DNA of 22,500 bases from Symbiodinium natans (Eukaryota > Sar > Dinophyceae > Suessiales > Symbiodiniaceae): assembly GCA_905221605.1 (NCBI GenBank), contig CAJNDS010002070.1, positions 156,296 through 178,795 on the forward strand, given 5' to 3'. Under the pieces are notes generated by a model. The model was not told where the DNA came from, searched no databases, and saw only the letters and a program-made list of their open reading frames with translations. Position numbers and translations under genes: made by a program. Below, piece by piece: positions 8,801-21,900 of the stretch (position 1 is the first letter of the stretch; each line of letters opens with the position of its first letter).

Positions 8801-11800
8801 AAACCCTAAACCCTAAACCCTAAACCCTAAACCCTAAACCCTAAACCCTAAACCCTAAACCCTAAATCCTAAACCCTAAACCCTAAACCCTAAACCCTAA
8901 ACCCCAAACCCTAAACCCTAAACCCTAAACCCTAACCCCCAAAACCCATCCAAGCCCGTTGACGTCTCCAAGCCCGAGACGACCCTATGACCCTCTGACC
9001 CTGTGACCCAGAACCCCAAACCCGAAAACTTTAACTGTTGCAACCCTAAACCCTAAACCCTAAACCCCTAACCCCCTAAACCCTAAATCCTAAACTCTAA
9101 ACCCTGAACCCTAAACCCGAAGCCCCAAACACTCAGCCCCCAAAGCCGTTACCTGCATGCACTGAGGAGATCTTGACGAGCGTGGATCGACAGGCCCCTT
9201 GGCCCAAGAGATTTGGGTTTGGGGTTTAGAGGTTCAGCTAAACCTTAGACCCTAAACCCTAAACCCTAAACCCTACACCCCCAAACCCCAAACCCTAAAC
9301 CCTACACCCCAAACCCTAAACCCTAAACCCTAACCCTAAACCCTACAGCCTACACCCCACACCCCACACCCCACACCCCACACCCCACACCCCACACCCC
9401 ACACCCCACACCCCACACCCCACACCCCACACCCTACACCCTACACCCTACACCCTACACCCTACACCCTACACCCTACACCCTACACCCTACACTCTAC
9501 ACCCTACACCCTACACCCTACACCCACACCCTACACCCCACCCCCTACACCCTACACCCTACACCCCACACCCCACACCCTACACCCTACACCCTACGCC
9601 CTACACCCTACACCCTACACCCTAAAACCAAACCCTAAGCCCTACACCCTAAACCCTAAACCCTAAACCTTAAACCCTAAACCGTAAACCCTAAACCCTA
9701 AACCCTAAACCCTAAACCCTGAATCCAAGGAGCGCGTCATCGTCTTCACAAACACCAAGAAGTCCTCCCGCGCTGCATTGCTGGGCTTAGAGGGGTTTGG
9801 GGTTCAGGAATCAGGGTTCAGGGTTTAGGGTTAGGGTTTAGGGTTTAGGGTTTAGGGTTTAGGGTTTAGGGTTTAGGGTTTAGGGTTTAGGGTTTAGGGT
9901 TTAGGGTTTAGGGTTTAGGGTTTAGGGTTTAGGGTTTAGGGTTTAGGGTTTAGGGTTTAGGGTTTAGGGTTTAGGGTTTAGGGTTTAGGGTTTAGGGTTT
10001 AGGGTTTAAGTTTAGCAGGTTCGAAGGGCTTTTTGCCTAGGGCTTAAGCTCTGTGGGGGATCCAGGGTTCAGCATTTCTAGGGATTAAGGTCCCCCTTAT
10101 ACGAACAGTCCGAAATAGAGATTATAGTACCCCCTACAATAATCGCTCTTAAGGACTGTTAGTATAAGTATAAGGGGGAACAGGTTGAACGCTAAACCCC
10201 AAACCCCAAACCCCAAACCCCAAACCCCAAACCCCAAACCCCAAACCCCAAACCCCAAACCCCAAACCCCAAACCCCCCCCAAACCCCAAACCCCAAACC
10301 CCAAACCCCAAACCCCAAACCCTAAACCCCAAACCCTAAACCCTAAACCCAGTGTGCAGTTCTAGGCCCGGCAAACGAAGCCCACACCAACCTTTGTCCT
10401 GCGGGATGTTCCTCTCATAAGGACAGTCCCTTAGGGGTTTTGGGAGGTGGGTTTAGGGTTTAGGGTTTAGGGTTTTTAGGGTTTGGGGTTTGGGGTTTGG
10501 GGTTTGGGGTTTAGGATATAGAGTCGGGGTACTGTAATCCCAATTAGGGACTGTCAGTCTAAGTGGGAACGCCCCAACTTATCCTCCGTTTGGGGGTTTT
10601 ACGATATTAGCGGTACCTGATTGGGGCCTTGTTCGGGAATCCTACCATTTGGGGGTCCATATTTTTTTGGGGTCCCTTATTTTCGTAAACTCCCATTTGT
10701 TTAAGAACCCCCAACGAATGAAAGATAGCCCTAAACTGTAAACCCTAAGCCCTAAGCCCTAAACCCTGAACCCTAAACCCTAAACCCTAAACCCTAAACC
10801 CTAAACCCTAAACCCTAAACCCTAAACGATCCATGCCAGGCTCTGTGAGTCCTTGGCATCAGATTTGTACCGCAGCCGACACTTCCATGTCGTCACCATC
10901 CACGGCGACAAGGCCCCGCGGGGTTTAGGGCTTAGGGTTTAGGGTTTAGGGTTTAGGGTTTCGGGGCCCTTTCGGGGTTAAGCTCCCCAAATGGGCGAGT
11001 TCCCGCACCCCGAGCCTAAAGAAAGCCTTCTTGTAGAACAACCCCCACATGGTTTTGGGCGGTTCATGACTTCGTCCGTCTACTTAGTATCCCCTAGACA
11101 CCCTGGTCTAACCCCCAGAACCCAACTTCCTAACCCTACTTACTAAGTCCAAAGGGGCTTCCAAGTGACTGGGGCTATCCTCGATGTGCTTTTGCCAGAA
11201 AGAGCAATAAGGGCTTCTTGCTTTGAACATAGTTACTGGGCTAAACAAGCCTTTTAGCCGTAACCCTCATCCCTAAAGCCTAGACGGGCTATGGTAAAAC
11301 TTGGGTTTCTGAAGCCCTAAGCCTAGAGCCACAAACACCAACCCTCAACACCAAACTTAACAGCCATAGGCTTCTTGTGCGATCCTCTTTGAAGGCAAAA
11401 AAACTATAGGCCCAAACCCCTTCGGCCAAAAGCTTAGGGTTTGGAGCTGAGGTAAAAGGGCCTAAACCCTAAACCCTAAACCCTAAACCCTAAACCCTAA
11501 ACCCTAAACCCTAAACCCTAAACCCTAAACCCTAAACCCTAAACCCTAAACCCTAAACCCTAAACCCTAAACCCTAAACCCTAAACCCTAAACCACCCTA
11601 AACCCTAAACCCTAAACCTTCAAACTCAAGTCCCGGAATGATGACTTGTCCACACGTCCCGCTCCAGGAACAGCGGGAACGAGATCAGGCCTTGCCGCGT
11701 GTCAGTGAGCGTTTCATTTTTTGGAGTTTAGGGTTTAGGGTTTAGGGTTTAGGGTGCTTTTGAGGGTATGAACGCCCTAAGCCCCAAGTCCTAGAGTCCT

Positions 11801-14800
11801 AGATCCTACTTCCTAAGCCCTCACCCCGAGCCCGCTTTCTACAGGAATAGAGCAGCAAGAAACCCTAAACCCTAAACCCGGAACCCGAAACCCGACACCC
11901 GAAACCCGAAACCCTAAACCCTAAACCCTCAACCCTAAACCCTGAACTTGAAACCCTGAACCCCAAACCCTAAACCCTAAACCCGAAACCGCAGGCGCTA
12001 CGTCTCTAAAACCTAAACCCTAAACCCTAAACCCGAAACCCTAAACCCGAAACCCTAAACCCTAAACCCGAAACCCTAAACCCGAAACCCGATCCCCTAA
12101 ACCCGAAACCCTAAACCCTAAACCCTAAACCCGATACCCTAAACCCGATACCCTAAACCCTAAACCCGAAACCCTAAATCCTAAATCCTAAACCCTAAAC
12201 CCTAAACCCTAAACCCTAAACCCGAAACCCTAAACCCTAAACCCTAAACCGCAGGCGCTGCATGCCTTCAAGGCGGGCCGCTCCCCCATCATGCTGGCCA
12301 CAGATGTGGCGGCCACCGTGTCTGCGCTTGGCACCGGAAATTCCTGAGCTCTTAGGGTCTAGGGTTTAGGGTTTAGGATTTGGTTTTTTCAGGTTCAGGG
12401 TTTTAGTTGTTTTTGGGTTTTAGGGTTTGAGGGTTTGAGGTTTTAGGGTATGGGTTTAGGGTTTCGGGGTTTAGGATTTACGGGTCAAGGTTTTAGGGTT
12501 TTCGGGTTTTAGGGCTTTTAGGGCTTTGGGGGTTTTAGGGTTTTGAGGTTTTGGGGTTTAGGCTCTCCCGAACCCTCACCCCCAAGCCTGGTAGATCAAA
12601 GTATTAAGACTCCCTAAACCCTAAACCCTAAACCCTAAACCCTAAACCCTAAACCCTAAACCCCAAACCCCAAACCCCCAAACCCCAAACCCCAAACCCC
12701 AAACCCCAAACCCCAAACCCCAAACCCCAAACCCCAAACCCCAAACCCCAAACCCCAAAACCCAAACCCCAAACCCCAAACACCAAACCCCAAACCCCAA
12801 ACCCCAAACCCCAAACCCCAAACCCCAAACCCCAAACCCTAAACCCTAAACCCTAAACCCTAAACCCTAAACCCTACCCCTAAAGGTTTCGCTTAATGGA
12901 CTCCTCATATGGCCCTTATGCCAACTTGGGATCTTCGAAAGGGGTCCCCAAACCCAAGGATACTTACTGCCTTAGGCGTCCAAGGTAAACCCTAAACCCT
13001 AAGCCCTAAACCCTAAACCCTAAAAACCCTAAAAACCCTAAACACCCTAAAAGCCCTAAAAACACCAAAAGCCCCAAAAAACCCAAAAACCCTAAAAGCC
13101 CTAAAAACCCTAAAAACAATAAAACCCTAAAAGCCCTAAAAACCCTAAACCCTAAACCCTAAACCCTAAACCCTAAACCCAAACCCTAAACCCTAAACCG
13201 AGAAACCCTACACCCTTCAGTCCTTCAACCCTTCAACCCTTAAATCCTAAAGCCCTGCACCCTAAACCCTAAACCATTGAACCCGAAGCCCTAAACCATA
13301 AACCCTAAGCCCTTAAAATCATAAACCCCAAACCCCAAGCCCTAAGCCCTAATCCCTAAACTGTAGAGTCCCTTGAGTAAGTCTACGGGTTGAGAGTATT
13401 TAGGACTGAGGGCCTATATCCATGGGAAACCCTTGGGGGATTTGAGGTTATGATGCAAGAAAACTCAACCCTAGTCAAACCCTAAACCCTAAGCCCCAAA
13501 CAGTTTAGTTGAGCCTGCCGAGGCACGCGGGCTAGACATCAAGGGCGTTAAGCTCGCGCCGTCCTCAGGGTTTCGGGTTTAGGGTTTCGGGTTCAAAAGG
13601 GCTTTAAGGACTTCGGGTCGCAGGCCTCATGGGCTTTGGGTGTAGGGTTTAGGCTCTGAGGCTTACATTTCGCAACATAATGAGGGTTTAGGGTTTAGGG
13701 TTTAAGGCTTAGGGTAAAGGGGAGAAGGTTCAGGGGGCAAGGGTTTCAGACCTTCGTTGTGTCTAAGGATCATTGTCCCGGGTTCTGAAGTATGGACCCT
13801 TGGGTTGTATAGGGTATGCAAGGGGTGTACAAAGGGTCCCTTTTTGAAGGGCCCACATTCAGGGACAGGAACTGCCCTAAGAGTTTAGGGTTTAGGGTTT
13901 AGAGTTTTGGGTTTAGGTTTAGGGTTTAGGGTTTTCCATTGGGGAGAGGATGTAGTTGGTGTACTACGTGGTGGTGTTGTACATTTTGGGCGTAATCCTT
14001 TTCATATTCTGCTATTCGCTTAAGAACCCCCAAAAGCGTTAGACATTTTCTTCCTTGTAAGGGAAATATAGGGATTATTATCTGTCATTTTTTGGGGTTT
14101 TCAGCAGCAAGAAGTCTTGGGGACGTCCTTTTGGTATTCCAATCGTTGCAAACAAAGCTCATAGGGTTCTTACGGGCGGAGCGTTCATGTAAAGTAGGTA
14201 CCTAGAAAGCCTTGGGAGCCATAGGGAGTAGTGGGGGACTATTAGGGAACCTTGGGTTACATACTCCCCCCTTGAACCCCCCGGAGTTAAGGACCCTTTA
14301 AAGCCCGTAAACCTGATGTTCTCAAAGGCTCGTACGTATCTTTCTCGTTGTCCGGGCCTACAGAGAACTTGAATGCTTCAGAGGTGGAGGCCTCACAGTC
14401 TTGTTCTAAAGTCGAAACCCTAAACCCTAAACCCTAAACCCTAAACCCTAAACCCTAAACCCTAAACCCTAAACCGGCTCAGGGTTCAGAGCTGCCCTCC
14501 TTCTTCAGGGCCGAGGCCTATATGATGCCCCGTACCAGTGGGATGCACCCTAAACCCCTAAGCCATCCGAGTCCCTCCAGCCCCTAAATTTCTAAGCTCA
14601 AAAGCTCTTTTAAGCCCTTAAAATTCCCTATTCCCTATTCCCTAAACCCTAAACCCTAAACCCTAAACCCTAAACCCTTTTTTCACCAAAGTGTGAGTCA
14701 ATGCTCAGAGGTTGTGAACTACGACGTGGCAAGTTGCCAGGGCCTCGAGAAGGATCTCCCTGGCACTTCGCAGGGTTTGGGTTTAGGGTCTAGGGTCTAG

Positions 14801-15890
14801 GGTCTAGGGTCTAGGGTTTAGGGTTTAGGGTTTAGGGTTTAGGGTTTAGGGTTTAGGGTTTAGGGTTTTTGGTTTCTGGTTCAGGGTTTAGGGTTTAGGG
14901 TTCTGTCAACCTTAACACCCTGAACCGTCCTAAACCCCGAAGCCCTAGAGCCCTCACACCCGCAACCCTGACGATAACAGCCACTCTGCACCCCCACATC
15001 CCCAAAACCCGGAGCCCAACAAAAGCACGCACCTAAAAACCCCAATATAGGGTATAGGGTTTAGGGCTAGGGTTTAGGGTTTAGGGCTGAAGGCTTCGGG
15101 TCCCTATACAAATATACCTTAATGACCCCCGAAGTCCTATTTTAATTCTTAAGGCCCCCATATGAAGTAGGGTGTATATTGCTTGTACCCCCAAAAGGAC
15201 ACCCAGTATATACACTCACCAATATTCAAAAGGAACCTTGTATACAATAACCCTAAACCCTAGACCCTAAACCCTAAACTCTAAACCCTAAACCCTAAAC
15301 CTAAACCCCAAACCCCAAACCCTAAACCCTGAAGTTCGGTCTAGACCACCGAAACCCTGAAACAGACGCTAAACCCCCTTCAGGGTTTAGGGTTTGGGGT
15401 TTAGGATACCCAGAACCCCAAAACTTTCATTTTTTCCCCTGCCAAGAAAGCCCTTAGCCCTAAACCCTAAACCCTAAACCCTAAACCCTAAACCCTAAAC
15501 CCTAAACCCTAAACCCTAAACCCTAAACCATATAGGGTTCAGGGTTTAGGGCTTTGGGCTCTGGGCTTAGGGCTTAGGGCTTAGGGTTCAGGATTTAGGT
15601 TTCAGGGTTTAGGGTTTAGGGTTTAGGGTTTAGGTTTCAGGGTTTAGGGTTTAGGGTTTAAGGGCCCAAAAGCCAAACCCTCAAAAACCCCTACACCTGG
15701 GAGCCCAAAACCCCCAAGGCCCTTGACCCCTAAACCCAAAAACCCCAAACTCTAAAGTTTAGGGTTTAGGGTTTAGGGTTTAGGGTGGCCCCTTGGGAAT
15801 TAGTTTTGTATTTACAAAAGCCCGAGGGGGTACTGAAAACACGTGATTCTTCTTAAGGTTCTAAGCGGAGTATAGCCTCAACCCTCAATC

Positions 15891-15922
<32 letters not shown>

Positions 15923-18900
15923 ACCCTAAATCCTAAACCCTAAACCCTAAAACCCGCTAAAGGCCCAGATGACCACATCCACCGCATCGGCAGAACGGGC
16001 CGTGCCGGAGCTCCCCGGCGCAACGGGTTTAGGGTTTGGGGTTTGGGGTTTAGGGTTTGGGGTTTAGGGTTTGGGGTTTAGGTTTGGGGTTTAGGGTTTG
16101 GGGTTTAGGGCTTGGGGTTGGGAGTTTAGGGTTTAGGGTTTAGGGTTTGGGGTTTGGGGTTTGGGGTTGGGTGTTTAGGGTTTAGGGCTCAGGGTTTGGC
16201 GTTTTGGGGTTTAAGGGGGTTTCAGGTTTTTGTTTTTCACACTATTTCGGATGCTTGGGGAGTTATCTTGCATGGCATCATAGGGCTTTTCAGAGTGTAG
16301 GGCATTTAGTGTACGTTGGTGGGTCTCAGGGCGTTCAGGGTTGGTTAGGGTATTGCTGGGCCAGTGTGGGTGCGTAAAGGATATTTGGGGCTGTAGAGTT
16401 TTGAGGGTTTTAAGGGTATTTGGGGAGGCTTCAGGTTTTTGTTGGAGTTTAGAGGGTGTTTAGGGCTTTCAGCGTTTTAAGGTTCTGAGGGCTTTGGGTG
16501 TAGTTAGGGTTTAGAGTTTTGGTTGTAGGGGTTTTAGGGAGAGCGTCGCTTTTGGAGCAGAAGTGCCCTGAACCCTAAAGCCCTCAGCCACGATGCGCTC
16601 TGCTTCTCCTGGCGAAGACGATGTTCCAACCCTGGTGACCTCTGCGAAAACCTTGCTTCTAAAGGTCGTTGCAAGGGCAGCCTATTCTGGTCCTTTACCT
16701 TCTTGAACGTGTTTTGAAGTATGGGCCCTTGGGTTGTATGGGGTATATAAGTAAGGGGAAAGAGGGGCATTCCTAGAATGAAACCAGAATCTTATCCCCC
16801 ATTTATGTATGTAACCCCGAACCATATCCCTTATTTAGTCCTTGTGTACCTACGTAGCCCCTACATTATCCCTTAACTCCCGTGCAGGGGTCTCTTGTTT
16901 AGTCCCTTTACTGCAAGCGGTAGAAAAGGCCGCCTAAGATTGATGATTCTGAAGCCCTCCCTGCTACTTGCTCCTTGGAGTTCGCTCCGACGTCTACGCT
17001 GCTGCTTCGGCAACCTCTGCCTTTGCCCTCTTCTCTGTCTTAGGGTTTAGGGTTTGGGGTTTAGGGTTTAGGGTTTAGGGTTTAGGGTCTTGGTTGCCCC
17101 TGCTTTACGTTGCTTCGCCTCTTTCAACTAGGTTTTGTATTGGGGATTTCGTATGGACAAAAAAATTTACACATCTCATATGTTCGCTTTTATTCCTAGG
17201 TTACTCGAATCTAGGGATGGGGTATAGGACCAGGATCATTGTAGCCCAACCGAAAGGCCAAACCCCTAAACCCTAAACCCTAAACCCCAAACCCAAACCC
17301 CAAACCCTAGACCCTAAACCCTAAACCCTAGTCGGCCCTAAACCCTGAGATTTTATGCTGACTCCACAGCCCTGATCCCCAAACCTAAATCCCAAGCCCT
17401 GAACCCAAAACCCTCACCAGGGTTTAGGGTTTAGGGTTTAGGGTTAAGGGTTTAGGGTTTAGGGTTTCCCGGAACCCCGAAACCCCGAATCTTGAACCCT
17501 ACCCCCAGAAAAGAAACCCTCAACCCCCGAAGCACTACACCCTAAACCTAAGATCCTAAAGCAGCCCACGCCTCACCCTAAGCCCTAGATCCTGGACCCC
17601 TAAAGAAAGCAAGGCCACCACCTCTAAATGTAAACCCTAATCTGAAACCCTGAACCCTAACCCTTAGACCCTAAAACCCTAAACCATAAGATCAGAACAA
17701 AGACGCACGCACGCACGCTTGCGCGTTCGCACACTTGCGTGTTCGCACGCTCGCACGCTCGCACGCTCGCACGCTCGCACGCTCGCACGCTCGCACGCTC
17801 GCACGCTCGCACGCTCGCACGCTCGCACGCTCGCACGCTCGCACGCACCCACAACGGCCTTTAACACTTAGAAAGTCCAGCGCGAAGCACAATGACAGAA
17901 TAAAGCCCAAACCCTAAACCCCTAATTAGCCCTAAACCCTAAACCCTCAACCCTCAACCCTCAACCCTAAACCTGAAGCTTCCCTTAGCCTTGAGGAACC
18001 CTAGAAGACAGCATCAGCACAGGTGCCGGGGCGTGCAGTGACGCCTCCTGGCAGCCTTGGGTTTGTTTACCAAGGGCTTAGCCCCTAAACCCTAAACCCT
18101 AAACCCTAAACCCTGAACCCTAAACCCTAAACCCTAAACCCTAAACCCTAAACCCTAAACCCTAAACCCTAAACCCTAAACCCTAAACCCTAAACCCTAA
18201 ACCCTAAACCCTAAACCCGAAACCCGAAACCCGAAACCCGAAACCCGAAACCCGATACCCTTAACCCTAAACCCTAAACCCTAAACCCCAAACCCTAAAC
18301 CCTAAACCCTAAACCCTAAACCCTAAACCCTATGACCCTAAACCTTCGGATTTCGGATGACAAGCTTGAGGTTTAAGGGGATTTTTCCGGGTTTAGGGGT
18401 TTAGGGTGGAGCTTCAGGTTTTCGAGTTGCAGGCTTCAGGATTGAAGGATCCAGGTTTAGGGTTTAGGGTTTAGGGTTTAGGGTGTAGGTTTTAGGGTTT
18501 AGGGTTTAGGGTGTGAGCATGCTCCTGAATCCCATGCAACATGCCAAAGACGGATGCCTGTCGCTTCGCTCCCTTCGCTCCTGGATCTTGAGCCGCAGCC
18601 GCTGCGGTTTAGGGTTTAGGGTTTAGGGTTTAGGGTTTAGGGTTTAGGGTTTAGGGTTGAGGGTTGAGGGTTCAGGGTTTAGTTTAGGGTTTAGGGTGCC
18701 TCTTTGGCAAGGTAGCTCAAAGCTGCAAATCTCAATTAGGCTCCCTGTTTTTAGGGTTTTGGCTTTCGGCCCTGTAGCTCCGACTTTGTTTCTACTTCCA
18801 GCAACCTGAGTTATGAGGAAACCATATGATTTGCTGTAAACCCATATGGCAACTAAAAATGTCTCTGTCTCCGAAACCCTAACTCGTAAACCTGAAACCC

Positions 18901-21900
18901 CAAAGCCCTGAACACGAAACACTAAACCCTCAACCTTAAACCCCCTAAACCCTAAACCCTACACCCTTAAAACCATTTGGTTGGGTTAAGGCTTTGGAGG
19001 GTCGGTTGGGGGCAGAACGGCCTGGAAGGTTCGTAGATTGAAGCCCTCAGGGTTTAGGGTTTAGGGTTTCGGGTTCAGGGTTTAGGTTTTAGGGTTTGAG
19101 GCTTAGGGAACCCTAGAGCCCTAATGCCATAAAACCGAAAGTCCTAAGACCCTGAAGCCAAAAGCCCTCAAAAACCCTAAGCCCGCAAGCCCTCAAGCCC
19201 TCAAGCCCTCAAGCCCTCAAGCCCTCAAGCCCTCAAGCCCTCAAGCCCTCAAGCCCTCAAGCCCTCAAGCCCTCAAGCCCTCAAGCCCTCAAACCCCAAA
19301 AACCCTATAAACCCTATAAACCCTATAAACCCTAAACCCTAAGCCCTAAACCCTAAACCCTAAACCCTAAACCCTAAGCCCTAAGCCCTAAGCCCTAAGC
19401 CCTAAGCCCTAAGCCCTAAGCCCTAAGCCCTAAGCCCTAAGCCCTAAGCCCTAAGCCCTAAGCCCTAAACCCTAAACCCACCCCCAAAACCCAGGTTCCT
19501 AGATTCAAGGGAGACCAAGGAGGCGCGCGAGGCGGGCCGTGTGAGGGAGCCCGCTACTCTAGGGATGCTAGGGTTTAGGATTTAGGGTTTAGGGTTTAGG
19601 GTTTAGGGTTTGAGGTTTGGGTGTGTAGTAGTAGGCTAGCAGCCGCGAAAGAACCCCCCCCCCCTCCCATGCATACATTCACCAATACTGAAAAGGAACC
19701 CTGCATACACTCACCAAAAACTGCAAGAACAACCCTGCCTCAATGCAGGGTTTTGGTGTAAAGCCCTCAATCCCAAGCCCTAAACCTTTAAACCCCAAAC
19801 CCCAAACCCCAAACCCCAAACCCCAAACCTCAAACCCCAAACCCCAAACCCCAAACCCCAAACTCCAAACCCCAAACCCCTAAACCCCCCTCAACCTCCC
19901 AAGCCCGTTTAACCCCCTTAAACCCCTTAAACCCCTTAACTCCCTTGAACCCCTAAACCCTTGTCCTCTAACCCCTGAAGCCGAAACCCTGAACCTGGCA
20001 AACACGAAGCCGCACAGGTGATGCGTTCCATGGACGCTTGGCCGCATCGTGCAGTCGCAGTGATGGGGGTGGGTTTAGGGTTTAGCGTTGAGGCTACGCA
20101 GTAATGGGGTTTAGGTTTGGGATTTATTGCCTGAATGCAGGTTTGGGGGGGGGGGGGGGGGGGGGGGCTAGGGTCAATATTGGGATTATAATAGGGGGTA
20201 CCACAGTCCCTAGTAAGGACTGTTAGTATAAAGGGGAACATCCCGAAATGCGCGGTCTCTTTTCTTTGTTGTGTAAAGTTCTTCTTTGTGGCGGCTGCAG
20301 ATCATGTACACCACTCCGAATAGCGCGCCCGCCAGGGCTTTAGGGTTTAGGGTTTAGGGTTTAGGGTTTAGGGTTTAGCGTTGCACATCACCAGACCGAC
20401 AAGTTGCGTCGCACGCAACTATTTAGAGGCAGAGCATGCGAAGTACAGGAGTTCGTCACTGGAAGAGCATAAAGCCGTAGAAGGGCTTGAGGGTTTAGGG
20501 TTTAGGGTTTAGGGTTTAAGGTTTAGGGTTTAGGGTTTAGGGTTCGAGGATTTGGGGCTTAGGAGATTTACGCAGGGTTTTAGTTTCAAGTTTAGGGTAT
20601 AGTATAGTCGTTGCTAGAGGGAGGCCCTGAAACTCTAAACCCGAAACCCCCGGACATGTTTATGGCTCAGGGCTTATGAGTCTCTACTGCTTCCCCAGTC
20701 TCAGACAGCCGACTTGACCCCAAACCCAAAAGCCTAAACCCTAATCCCTAAGCCTTAACCCTGAACCCTAAACCCTAAACCCTAAACCCTAAACCCTAAA
20801 CCCTAAACCCTAAACCCTAAACCCTAAACCCTAAACCCTAAACCCTAAACCCTAAACCCTAAACCCTAAACCCTAAACCCTAAACCCCAACCCTAAACCC
20901 AACCTCCAAGTATCAGACAAAACGACCAGGAGAAGGCTGGTCAAGAGAGGCTTGGCTGCGATCTTGTGGTGAAATGGACACCAGTGTTTATGAGCTTAGG
21001 GTTTAGGGTTTACGGTAGTAGGGTTTAGGGTTTAGGGTTTAGGGTTTAGGGTTTAGGGTTTAGGGTTTCATGGTTTTTCAGTAGTAGGGTTTAAGGTTTA
21101 GGGTTCAGGCTTTAGGGTCTGGGGTTTAGGGTTTAGGGTTTCGGGGTGTTGAATTCACTGTTTCCAGTTGAGGACCCCTGGGCAAGCGAAGAACGAATAG
21201 ACAATCCCCAGGAATGGTCGTGGTACTGTACAACTACTATTTGCTTCAGAACCCCCCCTCCCCCCCCCCCCCCCCCACCCAAAAAAAAAAAAGAACAACA
21301 CTATTAGAACCCCCCCCCCCCCCCCCCCCCCCCCACCCAAAAAAAAAAAGAACAACACTATTAAAATAATAAATGCAATAGTGAAAATAATCCTCCCTAT
21401 AAGGGCAATATCGGGTTTTTCATTTTTTGCGGGCGTTCTTAAGAGAAAAGTAGACAAAACCCCAAACCCTGAGCTTTCTAAGGATACCGTCAGAGCTGCG
21501 CGACCTGGCCGATACCGGCGGCGGTGGTGGCGGCCGCTCCTGGGCCGATGTTAACCCAAGTTTCGGGGTTTGGGGGTTCAGGGTTTAGGGTTTAGGATTT
21601 AGGGTTTAGGGTCCAAAAGAAGGCACCTATGTTTGCCGTCATTCATGGGTTAAAGAGGCCATGGTCCACCTAAAAAGAAGAATTCCGAACTTAGTGCCTT
21701 CGCTCGCCGTACTACTACTGGGCGGCCTGTCATAGCAACTGAGTAGGGTGGTTGGCTCTCAACATCCTCTCAGAGGATCGGGACGTTGGCCTAAACCTTA
21801 AACCCTAAACCCCAAACCCCAAACCCCAAACCCCAAACCCCAAACCCTAAACCCTAAACCCTAAACCCTGAACCCCAAACCCCTAAACCCTGAACCTTCG

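Larger units (their letters stand above)
8663..9729 (+). other. Intron 9, almost pure C-rich repeat
   Basis: CCCTAAA array 8665-8938 with rare variants, short non-repeat 8945-9030, C-rich 9040-9120, non-repeat 9125-9235, then a graded array: CCCTAAA (9245-9350), CCCCACA (about 9353-9432), CCCTACA (9433-9625), back to CCCTAAA (9640-9720). Acceptor TCCAAG|G. Confidence 0.75.
9759..10839 (+). other. Intron 10, G-rich 5' array and C-rich 3' array
   Basis: Long TTTAGGG array 9786-10010; inverted-repeat element 10089-10181; CCCCAAA tract 10195-10320 and CCCTAAA to 10350; second inverted-repeat element 10408-10570 holding a G-rich block; non-repeat 10571-10735; CCCTAAA 10737-10827; acceptor ATGCCAG|G. 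Confidence 0.75.
20044..21482 (+). other. Intron 20
   Basis: Short G-rich 20072-20090; poly-G 20142-20167; part of a family 2 element (20195-20239); non-repeat; G-rich 20337-20380; non-repeat 20381-20487; G-rich 20490-20545; C-rich 20740-20910; G-rich 20998-21145; family 1 element 21234-21453; short C-rich; acceptor TTCTAAG|G. Confidence 0.7.

Noticed and set aside
10097-10318. Minus-strand frames encoding WGLGFGVWGLG repeats (also 19679-19861 and others)
   Set aside because: They are translations of CCCCAAA/CCCTAAA tandem units; no domain and no start context. Such frames are repeat shadows.
17657-17917. RACERASV / SHARTLAR repeat proteins
   Set aside because: An 8-bp minisatellite open in several frames on both strands.
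20283-20335. Islands at 20283-20335 and 20385-20480 as helicase exons (DIMYTTP.. or AADHVHHSE)
   Set aside because: They can be forced in frame, but exon 20 joined directly to 21 (MDAWP-IPSELRDLA) matches the family better with a GC-AG junction.
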